Positions 8,864-17,511 of a DNA stretch of 64,000 nucleotides are shown here, piece after piece (the first letter of the stretch is position 1; each line of letters starts with the position of its first letter). The position numbers and the translations under genes are program-made. A model generated the notes under the pieces. It ran no database searches. It was given only the letters and a program-made list of their open reading frames with translations, and was not told where the DNA came from. This stretch comes from Brucella thiophenivorans (lineage in GTDB: Bacteria > Pseudomonadota > Alphaproteobacteria > Rhizobiales > Rhizobiaceae): NCBI RefSeq assembly GCF_002252445.1, contig NZ_NNRJ01000009.1, forward strand, positions 62,001 through 126,000, in the 5' to 3' direction.

Positions 8864-9250
8864 CTATTCCGCAGGAACCGGCGTTGGCTGACCGCTCTTG
8901 TCGAGTGCGACCATGACGAACTCGCCATGTGTCACCAGATCCATCTCTTCCGCGAGATAGCGCTGCGCCCACGCTTCGACATGCAGCGTAATCGATGTGC
9001 GGCCAACGCGCGTAATCTCGGTGTAAACACACAGGACGTCGCCGATCTTCACCGGCTTTGCGAAAGACATTTCCCGAACAGCCGCCGTTACAACCCGCCC
9101 CTTGGCACGTTCTGAAGCGCGAATAGCACTGGCAATATCCATCTGCGCCATAACCCAGCCACCAAAAATATCGCCAGCTGAGTTGGTATCGTTCGGCATG
9201 GCCTGTGTGCGAACCGTCAGCATGCCCTTGGGCGCAGTAAGATCGATCAT
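8864..9250 (-). CDS. acyl-CoA thioesterase, YciA type
   Basis: A 128-residue single hotdog-fold protein that hydrolyses acyl-CoA to free acid and CoA in the cytoplasm. The YciA-type features are the early MPNDTNSAGDIFGGWVMAQM segment, with the catalytic Asp region in N-x-x-G-DIFGGW, and the FAKPVKIGDVLCVYTEI strand. Length fits (YciA is about 132). It probably forms hexamers as in relatives. A single gene, convergent with the extensin-like gene. Confidence 0.9.
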   Translation of the reverse strand: MIDLTAPKGMLTVRTQAMPNDTNSAGDIFGGWVMAQMDIASAIRASERAKGRVVTAAVREMSFAKPVKIGDVLCVYTEITRVGRTSITLHVEAWAQRYLAEEMDLVTHGEFVMVALDKSGQPTPVPAE

Positions 9251-9270
9251 CGATAAGTCCCTCGCATATA

Positions 9271-9320
9271 GAGCATTTCCAGCAAAAGTGCGTAGCGATT
9301 TTGCGTAGGATAATGCGGAA
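9271..9320. repeat. intergenic repeat, family 2 (GAGCATTTCCAGC type), copy 1
   Basis: The stretch GAGCATTTCCAGCAAAAGTG followed by CGxAGCGxTTTTGCG reappears almost unchanged at 58793 and 61478. It lies just upstream of the thioesterase start, on the side from which that gene is transcribed. Confidence 0.85.
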
Positions 9321-9420
9321 AAAAATAATTACAGCGTTTCCTAAGATTCACTCAAAAGAGTCGGTTGTGAGTATGCTTCAAGCAAACTCCAAGGAAAAGT
9401 GCGGCATCCGCACCGCAGCC

Positions 9421-9560
9421 ATGCAAATCAAGTGCACCCATAATTAAAATGGATAAATTCTGAATTGTTAAGCATAGATACATCCATATAAATATTACCA
9501 AGTAAATTTTTAAAAATAGTGATATATATACATTTATCTCGATTAGATATGGGGAAAATA
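9421..9560. other. strongly AT-rich leader of the SH3 gene
   Basis: About 140 bases here are far richer in A and T than anything around them (for instance TAAATTTTTAAAAATAGTG at about 9504). No gene is evident. It likely carries the promoter of the SH3-domain gene. Confidence 0.6.
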
Positions 9561-10127
9561 ATGAGACTTATTTTTAAATCATCTATTGCTACATTAGCTA
9601 TTCTATTTGCAACGAGCGCAGAAGCTTCAAGCGGCCTTGCGACTACAAATATAAATCTGCGCACTGGTCCCGGCACACAATATCAATCCATGGGCACTAT
9701 ACCAAACGGTGTCGTCATTGGCGTTGCGGGCTGCACAAGCGGTTACGGCTGGTGCCGTGTCAATTTTCACGGCCTCGATGGATGGGCATCCTCCCGCTAC
9801 ATTGCCGTTCAGACAGGGGGCGGCGGTTACACCACCAACGACAACTTCGGATCGACCGCTGCTGCCATAGGCATTCCTTTGATTGCAGGTCTGGTAATCG
9901 GCTCAGCCATCAGCAACAACAATCGATGGGATGATGGTCCCAACTGGGGACCCCGTCCAGGCTGGGGGCCAGGTCCATATCGTCCCGGTCCCGGCTGGCG
10001 CGGACCAAATCAGTGGGGTCCACCGCGTCCACATTGGGGCGACCGTCCCGGCTGGAGCGATCATCCGGGGTTCCACCCGAATTTCTATGGACCGGGCGAT
10101 CGCTGGCGTCCGCGTGGCAGGCTCTAA
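9561..10127 (+). CDS. exported SH3-domain protein with Gly/Pro/Trp-rich tail
   Basis: 188 residues from ATG 9561 (GGGG 8 bases upstream). A signal peptide (LIFKSSIATLAILFATSAEA) is followed by a bacterial SH3 domain (residues ~25-85: TTNINLRTGPGTQYQSMGTI ... GWCRVNFHGLDGWASSRYI). Then come a glycine-rich linker, a hydrophobic segment (AAAIGIPLIAGLVIGSAI) that may anchor it in a membrane, and a tail of W-G-P repeats. SH3b domains usually bind peptidoglycan peptides, so a cell-wall location is likely. The hydrophobic segment plus GPW tail also resembles BA14K-type proteins. The exact role is unknown. Confidence 0.85.
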   Translation: MRLIFKSSIATLAILFATSAEASSGLATTNINLRTGPGTQYQSMGTIPNGVVIGVAGCTSGYGWCRVNFHGLDGWASSRYIAVQTGGGGYTTNDNFGSTAAAIGIPLIAGLVIGSAISNNNRWDDGPNWGPRPGWGPGPYRPGPGWRGPNQWGPPRPHWGDRPGWSDHPGFHPNFYGPGDRWRPRGRL

Positions 10128-10132
10128 CATAC

Positions 10133-10156
10133 CTCCTGACAGCCTGATGTCAGGAG
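10133..10156 (+). terminator. hairpin after the SH3 gene
   Basis: CTCCTGACA and TGTCAGGAG form a perfect 9-bp stem with a 6-base loop right after the stop codon. No T-tract follows, so it may be an mRNA-end stabiliser rather than a full intrinsic terminator. Confidence 0.65.
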
Positions 10157-10248
10157 CCGCATATAATTGAGAAGGTGCGCACCGGATTTGATACAGATTC
10201 AATCCGGCTCCCCTTTTCATTTCGACTACGACATTCCATATTGCCTCT

Positions 10249-13050
10249 ATGGCCTCCTCAAAAGACAAATACACTCAGGATTCGCACGACGAAACTCACG
10301 GCTTTGGCGAAGCGCCACAGCCCGGCTTGTCAGGCACACCATTATCCGGTTCGATTGCCGATTGGGCAAAAGAGATCGGGGATGAGGCTGATAAGCCAAA
10401 ACCCAAAGCAAAATCTGCAAAGGCAGCTAAATCGCCTAAGAAAGTGCCGGAACGCAGCGCGGAATCCTCGCGCAGTTCTCGCGGCACATCCTTGGGCGGC
10501 GCAGCCTCCGCAAAAGAGCGTGCCGCCGCAGGTCTCAATCCGGTTGCCGGTCTCGACATCAGTCTTGAAGACGCCGCCGCATTGAATCCCACGGGCGCAA
10601 CTGCGACCGTACAGGCACTTTCCGATCTCATCGAATCCGGTAATCCGCTGTTCAAAAATGGCGAATTATGGACACCACATCGCCCTGCCCGCCCGCCAAA
10701 ATCCGAAGGCGGCATTTCGATCCAGATGGAATCGAGCTTCGAGCCATCGGGCGATCAGCCGACGGCTATTCATGATCTTGTCAGCGGACTGGCAGATCAG
10801 GACCGTACCCAGGTTCTTCTTGGCGTCACCGGCTCCGGCAAGACCTTCACCATGGCGAAGGTCATTCAGGAAACGCAGCGCCCGGCGCTTATTCTTGCGC
10901 CAAACAAGACGCTTGCTGCCCAGCTTTACGGCGAGTTCAAAAACTTCTTCCCGAACAATGCCGTCGAATATTTTGTTTCCTATTACGATTACTATCAGCC
11001 CGAAGCTTATGTCGCGCGGTCTGACACCTACATCGAAAAGGAATCGACGGTAAACGAACAGATCGACCGGATGCGCCACGCGGCGACCCGCGCGCTGATC
11101 GAGCGCGACGACGTGATCATCGTGGCATCAGTATCGTGCATTTACGGTATCGGCTCAGTCGAAACCTACACGGCCATGACTTTTGAGATGAAGATCGGCG
11201 ACCGGCTCGACCAGCGCCAGCTTCTCGCCGATCTCGTGGCACAACAATATAAGCGGCAGGATATTAATTTCGTGCGGGGCTCGTTCCGCGTGCGCGGCGA
11301 TACGATTGAAATCTTCCCGGCCCACTTGGAAGACCGCGCATGGCGTATCTCTCTGTTTGGCGATGAAATCGAATCCATTGCCGAGTTTGACCCGCTGACC
11401 GCTCAGAAGACCGGCGATCTGCAATCGGTCAAGATTTACGCGAATTCCCACTATGTCACGCCGCGTCCGACGCTCAACCAAGCCATCAGGTCGATACAGG
11501 AAGAGCTTCAGCATCGTCTTGCCGAACTGAACAGTGCTGGTCGTCTGCTAGAAGCGCAACGTCTTGAACAACGCACCAATTTCGACCTCGAAATGCTTGA
11601 AGCAACCGGCGTCTGCAACGGCATCGAAAATTATTCGCGCTACCTGACCGGACGCAAGCCCGGCGAACCACCACCAACGCTGTTTGAATATATCCCCGAC
11701 AATGCGCTTGTTTTCCTCGACGAAAGCCACGTCACGGTTCCACAGATCGGCGGCATGTATCGCGGTGACTTCCGCCGTAAAGCAACGCTGGCCGAATATG
11801 GCTTCCGGCTGCCTTCCTGCATGGATAACCGTCCGCTGCGTTTCGAGGAATGGGACGCCATGCGTCCGCAGACCATTGCCGTTTCGGCAACGCCGGGTAA
11901 ATGGGAAATCGAAGAAGCTGGCGGCGTGTTTGCCGAGCAGGTCATCCGCCCGACCGGGTTGATTGATCCGCCGGTCGAAGTGCGTCCAGCGAAAAATCAG
12001 GTCGATGATGTGCTGGGCGAAATCCGCGAAACAGCGCGCAAGGGCTACCGCACGCTCTGCACAGTGCTGACCAAGCGCATGGCCGAGGACCTCACCGAAT
12101 ATCTGCACGAACAGGGCGTTCGCGTGCGTTATATGCATTCGGACATCGACACGCTGGAACGTATCGAAATCATCCGCGATCTGCGCCTCGGTGCATTCGA
12201 CGTGCTGGTGGGGATCAACCTGCTGCGCGAAGGTCTGGATATTCCCGAATGCGGCTTCGTCGCCATTCTCGATGCCGACAAGGAAGGTTTCCTGCGTTCA
12301 GAGACCTCGCTTGTTCAGACCATCGGCCGCGCAGCGCGTAACGTCGACGGTAAGGTCATTCTTTACGCCGACAACATGACCGGCTCCATGACACGTGCGA
12401 TGGATGAAACCAGCCGCCGTCGTGAAAAGCAGGAAGCATACAATCTGGAGCATGGCATCACGCCTGCTTCCGTGAAGAAGAACATCTCGGACATTCTCAA
12501 TTCGGTCTACGAGCAGGATCATGTCCGCGCCGATATTTCCGGCTTTGCCGAACAAGGCGCCATGATGGGCAACAATCTTGCATCACATCTTGAACATCTG
12601 GAAAAGCAGATGCGCGATGCTGCAGCCGATCTTGATTTTGAAAAGGCAGCGCGTCTGCGTGATGAAGTCAAGCGACTGCGTGAAATGGAACTAGCGATTG
12701 CCGACGATCCGATGGCGCGCGAAGTGGAACTCGAAAGCCCGGTAACGGGCCGCACCAAGGGCCGACATAATGCGGGTCGTAAGGTGCATCGCACGGTCGA
12801 TGCCGAGCCAAAGCAATCGCTTTTCGCCAAGCCGTCGCTCGACAATATGGGCCCGGGCACCGATATGGCAAAGCCGCTGTTCCGTAAAAATACGCTGGAT
12901 GAAATGACCGTCAAGCGCACGGAAAAGCCAGCTGGTGCGGATGACGCTGCAATCCGACGCGAACGCGCTGGCGTCGGCTCTTATGAAGACCCGGCTGAAG
13001 CAGCCCGCAAAAAACGTCGCCCCGGCAAGACTGGCCGACCGGGGCGGTGA
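10249..13050 (+). CDS. uvrB: excinuclease ABC subunit B
   Basis: The 933-residue damage-verification helicase of nucleotide excision repair. Walker A GVTGSGKT is at residues 192-199; the beta-hairpin [11 protein letters not shown], the DESHVTVPQ box and helicase motif V/VI ([12 protein letters not shown]) follow in order. A UVR domain for UvrC contact ([20 protein letters not shown]) lies near residue 800. Compared with E. coli UvrB (673 residues) there is an added ~150-residue polar, Lys/Ser-rich N-terminus and ~110 residues beyond the UVR domain, as in other Rhizobiales. No clear ribosome site precedes ATG 10249, so the start could be slightly different. Confidence 0.97.
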   Translation: MASSKDKYTQDSHDETHGFGEAPQPGLSGTPLSGSIADWAKEIGDEADKPKPKAKSAKAAKSPKKVPERSAESSRSSRGTSLGGAASAKERAAAGLNPVAGLDISLEDAAALNPTGATATVQALSDLIESGNPLFKNGELWTPHRPARPPKSEGGISIQMESSFEPSGDQPTAIHDLVSGLADQDRTQVLLGVTGSGKTFTMAKVIQETQRPALILAPNKTLAAQLYGEFKNFFPNNAVEYFVSYYDYYQPEAYVARSDTYIEKESTVNEQIDRMRHAATRALIERDDVIIVASVSCIYGIGSVETYTAMTFEMKIGDRLDQRQLLADLVAQQYKRQDINFVRGSFRVRGDTIEIFPAHLEDRAWRISLFGDEIESIAEFDPLTAQKTGDLQSVKIYANSHYVTPRPTLNQAIRSIQEELQHRLAELNSAGRLLEAQRLEQRTNFDLEMLEATGVCNGIENYSRYLTGRKPGEPPPTLFEYIPDNALVFLDESHVTVPQIGGMYRGDFRRKATLAEYGFRLPSCMDNRPLRFEEWDAMRPQTIAVSATPGKWEIEEAGGVFAEQVIRPTGLIDPPVEVRPAKNQVDDVLGEIRETARKGYRTLCTVLTKRMAEDLTEYLHEQGVRVRYMHSDIDTLERIEIIRDLRLGAFDVLVGINLLREGLDIPECGFVAILDADKEGFLRSETSLVQTIGRAARNVDGKVILYADNMTGSMTRAMDETSRRREKQEAYNLEHGITPASVKKNISDILNSVYEQDHVRADISGFAEQGAMMGNNLASHLEHLEKQMRDAAADLDFEKAARLRDEVKRLREMELAIADDPMAREVELESPVTGRTKGRHNAGRKVHRTVDAEPKQSLFAKPSLDNMGPGTDMAKPLFRKNTLDEMTVKRTEKPAGADDAAIRRERAGVGSYEDPAEAARKKRRPGKTGRPGR

Positions 13051-13066
13051 TTAAGCGCTCACTTCA

Positions 13067-13528
13067 TCAGCGGCACTGACTGCCGCTGATAATGCGATAG
13101 CCTGCACGTTCGGCTTCACAGCGGTTGGAGAATGTCTGCCGGTCATTGCCACGTCGTGCACAAACCGGCATGAATTCCCGCGTACATGCACCAGCACTGG
13201 GACGGCCCGGTCTGTTACCCTGATGTGGCGGACGCCCCGGGCGCTCGCCTCCCCAGCCGGAACCCGGCCTCGTAGCAGGTCTTGAACTACACTGGCCGTT
13301 GCCGACAACCCGATAGCCGTCCGCGCGTGCCTGACATGCATTGCCAAATGTCTTTCGTGATTGCCCGCGTTCTCCACAAACCGGCGCATAGATCATCGGG
13401 CACATTTGCGGCTGTGATGGCCCCGGGCGCACCGGTGGCCGGTAATCTGGCCCACCCTCGGCGACACAACCTGCCAGAAACACAGCACCGGCAATCAAAC
13501 CCCAACGGCTGATTTTACGAAAAAACAT
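13067..13528 (-). CDS. lipoprotein with two Kazal-type inhibitor domains
   Basis: 153 residues from ATG 13528, which follows GAGGGAGAGGGCG. A lipobox (IAGAVFLAGC) marks it as a lipoprotein. Two Kazal-like modules follow: CPMIYAPVCGERGQSRKTFG...C near residues 42-75 and CTREFMPVCARRGNDRQTFS...C near 115-150, each with the C-x5-P-V-C, T-F-x-N-x-C pattern. The linker is rich in Gly, Arg and Pro. Kazal domains inhibit serine proteases; here the target could be an external or host protease, which is inference. The gene converges on uvrB with 16 bases between stops. Confidence 0.88.
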   Translation of the reverse strand: MFFRKISRWGLIAGAVFLAGCVAEGGPDYRPPVRPGPSQPQMCPMIYAPVCGERGQSRKTFGNACQARADGYRVVGNGQCSSRPATRPGSGWGGERPGRPPHQGNRPGRPSAGACTREFMPVCARRGNDRQTFSNRCEAERAGYRIISGSQCR

Positions 13529-13682
13529 CGCCCTCTCCCTCACTTATCTGAATAGTAAAATGGCACAGTTCCCCTCAAGAACAAGGACCTTCGCGAGATA
13601 ATCCGTAGAGCCTCATATCGACAAGTTGTAAACTTGCATTACTGTATCACCCAGGTAGCGGGACAGGGGTGGAAGAAACAGC

Positions 13683-14585
13683 ATGAGTCGTTTGCATTTA
13701 ACGATAGCGACATTTGCCTTCATGCAGCTTTTCTGCTGGCCTGACGGCATCCATGCAGCAAACCAGACAGCCACCAACCCCGAATCTCTCATCTATGGTC
13801 CACCAATGCCGTCAGAAAGAGCATCTCCGACTGTCGGGCGCATCTGCGAGCTCATAGAAATCAATGCTGAAGCAAAGGGCATTCCGAAAGACTTCTTTGC
13901 AAGGCTAATATGGAAAGAAAGCCGCTTTGATCATCGCGCAGTCAGTCCGGTAGGCGCGCAAGGCATTGCACAATTCATGCCCTATACTGCAAAGGAGCGC
14001 GGCCTTGCCGATCCTTTCGACATTGAACAGGCCATCCCTGCATCGGCTGGCTTTTTGAGCGAACTCAAGCGCGCATTCGGAAATTGGGGGCTTGCCGCCG
14101 CCGCATATAATGCCGGGCCTGGCCGGGTTTCCAACTGGATGCGATCGGGCGGCTTTCTGCCGCTTGAAACGGAAGATTACGTGCTTGATCTTACCGGCGC
14201 ACCCGCCGACAATTTTGCATCAGGCAACGAAATCTCAAACACGCCGCTTGATGCCAAACTGACGTTCGCGGAAGCTTGCCAGCGTCTGCCGATCATTCGC
14301 ACTGCAACAATCCCCATGTCACGTATTAAACCAAAACCGTGGGGCATTCAGGTCGCTGGTAATTTCCGTCGTAGCGTTGCTGTCAATCAATGGAGCCAGC
14401 TCCGCAAACAGTTCTCAACGGTGCTAGCAGGGCACGATCCTGTTATCAGTCGTGTTCGTACACCCATTGCCCGGCGCGGCATCTATGCAGTGCGTATAGG
14501 CGCCAACAGTCGCAGCGAAGCGGATAATATATGCACTAAACTACGCGCTGCCGGCGGAGCATGCATAGTTTTGCGCAATAGATAA
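13683..14585 (+). CDS. lytic transglycosylase (SLT domain) with SPOR-like tail
   Basis: A 300-residue periplasmic enzyme that cleaves peptidoglycan glycan strands. After a signal peptide (to about residue 25) the SLT domain shows the catalytic glutamate in LIWKESRFDHRAVSP (about residue 80), then GAQGIAQFMPYTA and AAAAYNAGPGRVSNW. Residues ~220-300 (WGIQVAGNF ... YAVRIGANSRSEADNICTKL) resemble a SPOR domain, which would guide the enzyme to septal, denuded glycan. A soluble lytic transglycosylase fused to SPOR is common in Rhizobiales. Confidence 0.92.
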   Translation: MSRLHLTIATFAFMQLFCWPDGIHAANQTATNPESLIYGPPMPSERASPTVGRICELIEINAEAKGIPKDFFARLIWKESRFDHRAVSPVGAQGIAQFMPYTAKERGLADPFDIEQAIPASAGFLSELKRAFGNWGLAAAAYNAGPGRVSNWMRSGGFLPLETEDYVLDLTGAPADNFASGNEISNTPLDAKLTFAEACQRLPIIRTATIPMSRIKPKPWGIQVAGNFRRSVAVNQWSQLRKQFSTVLAGHDPVISRVRTPIARRGIYAVRIGANSRSEADNICTKLRAAGGACIVLRNR

Positions 14586-14995
14586 GCAACTGAGCATACT
14601 ATACCATAGTATGATTTGATATATTGCACCCAACCTGCTCTCTTTTGGTATTAAATTGCCGATATTCTGGTAATTTTTATAAAAATTAGCAACGATACCG
14701 CTTCAAATATAACCAATCACATTTTAATTGAAAATTTTGCTTGCCAAACAACGCATCATAGATCAGTCTTCGTTTCGTCCGGGCAATTTGAGTACAAACG
14801 GAAGACTGGAAGAACGGCGCGCCGGAACCGCTAGAAGTTCCGGGTTGGGGGATTGCTCTCCAGCAATGATCGGTTCCTTTCCTAAGTCGAGAACTGCCTG
14901 CATGACCCTCTGCCGGGTGTGTGGTGCGTTCGGCAGAAGTTGTAATTCCACTGCCTCTAATAAAGCGGTGGCGCCAAGGAAAAGGAACGGATCCC
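14586..14995 (+). other. 410-base leader region of cspA
   Basis: No credible protein gene is found between the transglycosylase and cspA. The left third is AT-rich and includes TACTATACCATAGTATGA. The right part contains short complementary segments such as TCTGCCGGG (14910) and TTCGGCAGAA (14930). A long structured leader is usual for cold-shock genes, whose mRNA folds differently in the cold; that role is inferred. Confidence 0.5.
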
Positions 14996-15211
14996 ATGGC
15001 ACAGACCGGACAGGTCAAATTCTTCAACTCCGAAAAAGGTTTCGGATTTATCAAGCCTGATGACGGCGGCGCAGACATCTTCGTGCATATCTCTGCTGTA
15101 CAGGCTTCGGGTTTGGCAGGACTTGCCGACAATCAGAAGGTTTCCTACGAAACGGAACCGGATCGTCGTGGCAAGGGTCCAAAGGCAGTAAACATCTCGG
15201 TTACTGACTAA
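14996..15211 (+). CDS. cspA: cold-shock protein
   Basis: A 71-residue single cold-shock domain that binds single-stranded RNA and DNA as a chaperone. RNP1 (KGFGFIKP) is at residues 14-21 and RNP2 (DIFVHIS) at 28-34. The C-terminal GKGPKAVNISVTD is typical of alphaproteobacterial CspA. ATG 14996 follows AAGGAAAAGGAACGG. It has its own long leader and terminator, so it is a single-gene unit. Whether it responds to cold or to growth phase cannot be told from sequence. Confidence 0.95.
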   Translation: MAQTGQVKFFNSEKGFGFIKPDDGGADIFVHISAVQASGLAGLADNQKVSYETEPDRRGKGPKAVNISVTD

Positions 15212-15238
15212 TCGATTTTTTGCTGATCAAGAATTTGA

Positions 15239-15263
15239 TCCCCGGCTAACGCCGGGGTTTTTT
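15239..15263 (+). terminator. cspA terminator
   Basis: CCCCGGC (15240-15246) and GCCGGGG (15251-15257) pair around TAAC and are followed by TTTTTT: a textbook intrinsic terminator. Confidence 0.95.
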
Positions 15264-15294
15264 ATTGGATCGACGGCGTCGAATTTCCACTTAT

Positions 15295-15398
15295 TAGAGC
15301 GCGTTTCGATCTGATTGAATCAGATCGGCCCTATAACCCATTTTATCTTGAGCATAATCTTATCGATCCTCGTTTCACTCTGGTCGGACTATGCTCTA
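15295..15398. repeat. composite intergenic repeat, family 3, copy 1
   Basis: Begins TTAGAGCGCGTTTC, with the palindrome ATCTGATTGAATCAGAT at 15310-15326, and ends in GCTCTAAAA at 15391-15399. The inner block TTGAGCATAATCTTATCGAT at 15348 onward recurs in reverse complement near 59020-59066. It lies in an otherwise empty 450-base gap between cspA and the BA14K gene. Confidence 0.8.
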
Positions 15399-15596
15399 AA
15401 AGCGGTGTTGCACTTTTCACCCCCCCAAAGCGCGAAATATTACCGAGACTGCATCTAATTTACCGGCCGATTTCCATTTAAGCCGCGCCATGAACATTGT
15501 TCAGCCTCCATTCATGTCGAAGCTATTAACTTGTTATTCATGATCGATGCTCCGCGCCAACGCGACCGGATGCATCGAAGAGATTACAGTTATGCG

Positions 15597-15641
15597 TTTA
15601 GAGCGCCATGCGTCCAACTGGACGCATAAAGACGCTCTAAA
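15597..15641. repeat. double-arm palindrome (hairpin) before the BA14K gene
   Basis: Outer arms TTTAGAGCG and CGCTCTAAA (9 bp, perfect) enclose inner arms ATGCGTCC and GGACGCAT (8 bp, perfect) around AACT. It lies about 75 bases upstream of the BA14K start. The outer arms match the ends of the family 3 repeat, so it is probably a mobile-type or REP-like palindrome. Confidence 0.85.
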
Positions 15642-15714
15642 TTGTTGAATCTACGCATCGCGCTTTCCAAAAATCGATTTCGATTGTTGGGCCGATGCCG
15701 TAAAGGAGCGGACA

Positions 15715-16182
15715 ATGAACAAGTTACTCAAAGCGGCCATTTTGGGCGTTGCCTCCATTGCAGCCGTTTCAGCACCGCTAGCCGCCGCTTCGGCGGATTC
15801 CTGGGGGCGTCGTGGCTGGGATGGCGGCGGCTGGAACCGCGGCGGATGGGATCGTCCTTATTATCGTCACCGCGACCGTGACCGTACCGGAGATGCTGTT
15901 GCCGCTGGCGTTATCGGCCTTGCAGCAGGCGCATTGCTTGGCAGCGCACTCAGCCAACCACAGCCAACCTATGTGCAGCCAGCGCCCGTTTATGCACCAC
16001 CACCTCCACCGCCTGCTTATTATCCTGCACCACCCGCACGCAGCGTGCAGTATCGTGCGGGTTATGAGCCCTGGAGCCGTGGATGGTATCAGTATTGCTC
16101 GGATCGCTATCGCTCGTTCAATGCGAATACCGGCACTTATCGTGGCTATGATGGTCGCGACCATTTCTGTTCTGCCAATTGA
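15715..16182 (+). CDS. BA14K-family protein
   Basis: 155 residues, exported by a signal peptide (LLKAAILGVASIAAVSAPLA). A Gly/Trp/Arg-rich stretch (GRRGWDGGGWNRGGWDRP) precedes a hydrophobic helix (AAGVIGLAAGALLGSALS), a Pro/Tyr-rich section, and the C-terminal BA14K block (WSRGWYQYCSDRYRSFNANT ... FCSAN) with two cysteines. BA14K is a Brucella immunoreactive antigen with lectin-like activity; the family is widespread in Rhizobiales. The position in the envelope is inferred from the signal peptide. ATG 15715 follows AAAGGAGCGGACA, a strong ribosome site. Confidence 0.9.
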   Translation: MNKLLKAAILGVASIAAVSAPLAAASADSWGRRGWDGGGWNRGGWDRPYYRHRDRDRTGDAVAAGVIGLAAGALLGSALSQPQPTYVQPAPVYAPPPPPPAYYPAPPARSVQYRAGYEPWSRGWYQYCSDRYRSFNANTGTYRGYDGRDHFCSAN

Positions 16183-16207
16183 TCAGACCATAAATACCGC
16201 AGAAGAA

Positions 16208-16232
16208 AAGCCGCCTCACCGGGCGGCTTTTT
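16208..16232 (+). terminator. BA14K gene terminator
   Basis: GCCGCC (16210-16215) and GGCGGC (16222-16227) pair around TCACCG, followed by TTTTT. Confidence 0.92.
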
Positions 16233-16251
16233 AGTTATACCATTTCAAAAA

Positions 16252-16908
16252 TCAGGCATATCCAATGTCGTTTAGAAACGGATTATTGCGGCGTTCTTCA
16301 CCAAAGCGCCCGCCTGTGCCGTGCCCGCACAAAAAGCCAATATCATCACCAAGCGGCAGAAGCTTTTCCTTGATCGAACGAATAAGCGCTGCGTGATCGC
16401 CACCCGGCAAATCGGTACGCCCGATCGACCCGTTGAACAAAACATCACCGACAATCGCGAAACGCGCTTCGGGATTGAAAAATACCACATGGCCGGGCGC
16501 ATGGCCGGGGCAATGCAGCACATCGAATGTGTGGCCGGCAACCGTGACGGTATCGCCCTCTTCAAGCCAGCGATCCGGCGTCACATTCCGTACGCCTTCG
16601 GTCAGGCCATATTTAAGGCCGGTGGTCGCCAGATTATCGAGCAGAAACTTGTCGTCCTTGTGGGGGCCGATAATGTCGACGCCGAGATCTTCCTTGAGAT
16701 CGAGGGCCGCACCCGCATGATCAATATGCCCATGCGTGATCCAGATGGCTTCCACATCGACGTTCTGTGAGGCAATTGCTTCCTTGATCCGATCAAAATC
16801 ACCACCCGGATCAATGACCACACCCTTTTTCGTGTCACCGTCAAAGAGAATAGTGCAGTTCTGCTGAAATGGCGTCACAGGAACGATGATGGCTTGCAAT
16901 TGTCCCAT
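16252..16908 (-). CDS. MBL-fold metallo-hydrolase (glyoxalase II-like)
   Basis: 218 residues. The zinc motif THGHIDHAG (HxHxDH) is near residue 59, with further ligand histidines in CPGHAPGHV (about 132) and CGHGTGG (near 198). It resembles the small glyoxalase II-like hydrolases (YcbL type), which act on thioesters such as hydroxyacyl-glutathione. It lacks the C-terminal domain of true GloB, so the substrate is uncertain. A single gene on the minus strand. Confidence 0.88.
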   Translation of the reverse strand: MGQLQAIIVPVTPFQQNCTILFDGDTKKGVVIDPGGDFDRIKEAIASQNVDVEAIWITHGHIDHAGAALDLKEDLGVDIIGPHKDDKFLLDNLATTGLKYGLTEGVRNVTPDRWLEEGDTVTVAGHTFDVLHCPGHAPGHVVFFNPEARFAIVGDVLFNGSIGRTDLPGGDHAALIRSIKEKLLPLGDDIGFLCGHGTGGRFGEERRNNPFLNDIGYA

Positions 16909-16943
16909 ACAGAATACTCCATTCAGTCAGCAGAGTTAAAAAA

Positions 16944-16959
16944 TGCGGCTAAAGCCGCA
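16944..16959. terminator. hairpin upstream of the metallo-hydrolase gene
   Basis: TGCGGCT and AGCCGCA form a perfect 7-bp stem with a 2-base apparent loop. There is no T-tract, so its function is unclear. Confidence 0.4.
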
Positions 16960-16997
16960 ATACTTCAATTAATGCGATGCAAGAGTTTTTGCAAATA

Positions 16998-17024
16998 AAA
17001 CGGGCAGCTTAAAGCCGCCCGTTT
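16998..17024 (-). terminator. terminator of the small membrane-protein gene
   Basis: AAACGGGC (16998-17005) and GCCCGTTT (17017-17024) form 8-bp arms and continue inward with partial pairing. Read leftward it ends in GTTT and TATTTGC. Confidence 0.75.
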
Positions 17025-17084
17025 CTCCTCTCGCAAGAATTTTACATCGGTTGTCGTCCCCACAACCGCGCTATTCAACTGCTC

Positions 17085-17366
17085 TTACGCCTTGCTAGCC
17101 AATGAGTTTTTGATCAGTCCGACAATTGCCGTAAGCACGAGACCGCCCACGCCGCCGCCTGCCAACTGGCCAACCACACCATTAAGAACAGAATCCAGCC
17201 CGCCACCGGACAGCAGCGGAAGAAGCTGACCAAGGATAACGCCACCAATACCACCGGCAACAGTATTACCGGCAGTTCCAAGGCTCAGGTTTTTGACGGC
17301 ACCAGCAATATTGCCACCGACTGCACCTGCAACAAGCTGAAGAATGATAGGCAGTAGAGATTCCAT
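17085..17366 (-). CDS. small Gly/Leu-rich membrane protein
   Basis: 93 residues from ATG 17366 with GGGG upstream; a GTG three codons earlier is possible. Almost all of it is hydrophobic or glycine: two or three Gly-zipper-like helices (LLPIILQLVAGAVGGNIAGA, AGGIGGVILGQLLPLLSGGG, LAGGGVGGLVLTAIVGLI). I do not recognise a named family; proteins of this kind are annotated in Rhizobiales as hypothetical. Likely sits in the inner membrane or self-associates; no function can be assigned. It stands alone between the metallo-hydrolase and ilvE, with its own terminator. Confidence 0.75.
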   Translation of the reverse strand: MESLLPIILQLVAGAVGGNIAGAVKNLSLGTAGNTVAGGIGGVILGQLLPLLSGGGLDSVLNGVVGQLAGGGVGGLVLTAIVGLIKNSLASKA

Positions 17367-17468
17367 AATCGTCACCCCATCTGAGTTAAAAGCCGGAATA
17401 ACGCGAATCCGACTTTAAAAGTCTTGGGCCGAAACTTTGGAATGTCAAACAATAAGCATTAACATAGT

Positions 17469-17496
17469 AAAAAAGCGGCCCGGAAGCCGCTTTTTT
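17469..17496. terminator. ilvE terminator, symmetrical
   Basis: AAAAAAGCGGC and GCCGCTTTTTT pair around a 6-base loop. On the minus strand it ends ilvE transcripts; it would also work on the plus strand. Confidence 0.92.
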
Positions 17497-17511
17497 CTGT
17501 TTAAAACCTTG

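Noticed and set aside
16944-17024. Two nearby hairpins as a tandem riboswitch
   Set aside because: They are simple stems; one fits a terminator of the small membrane-protein gene, and no conserved aptamer core is visible.
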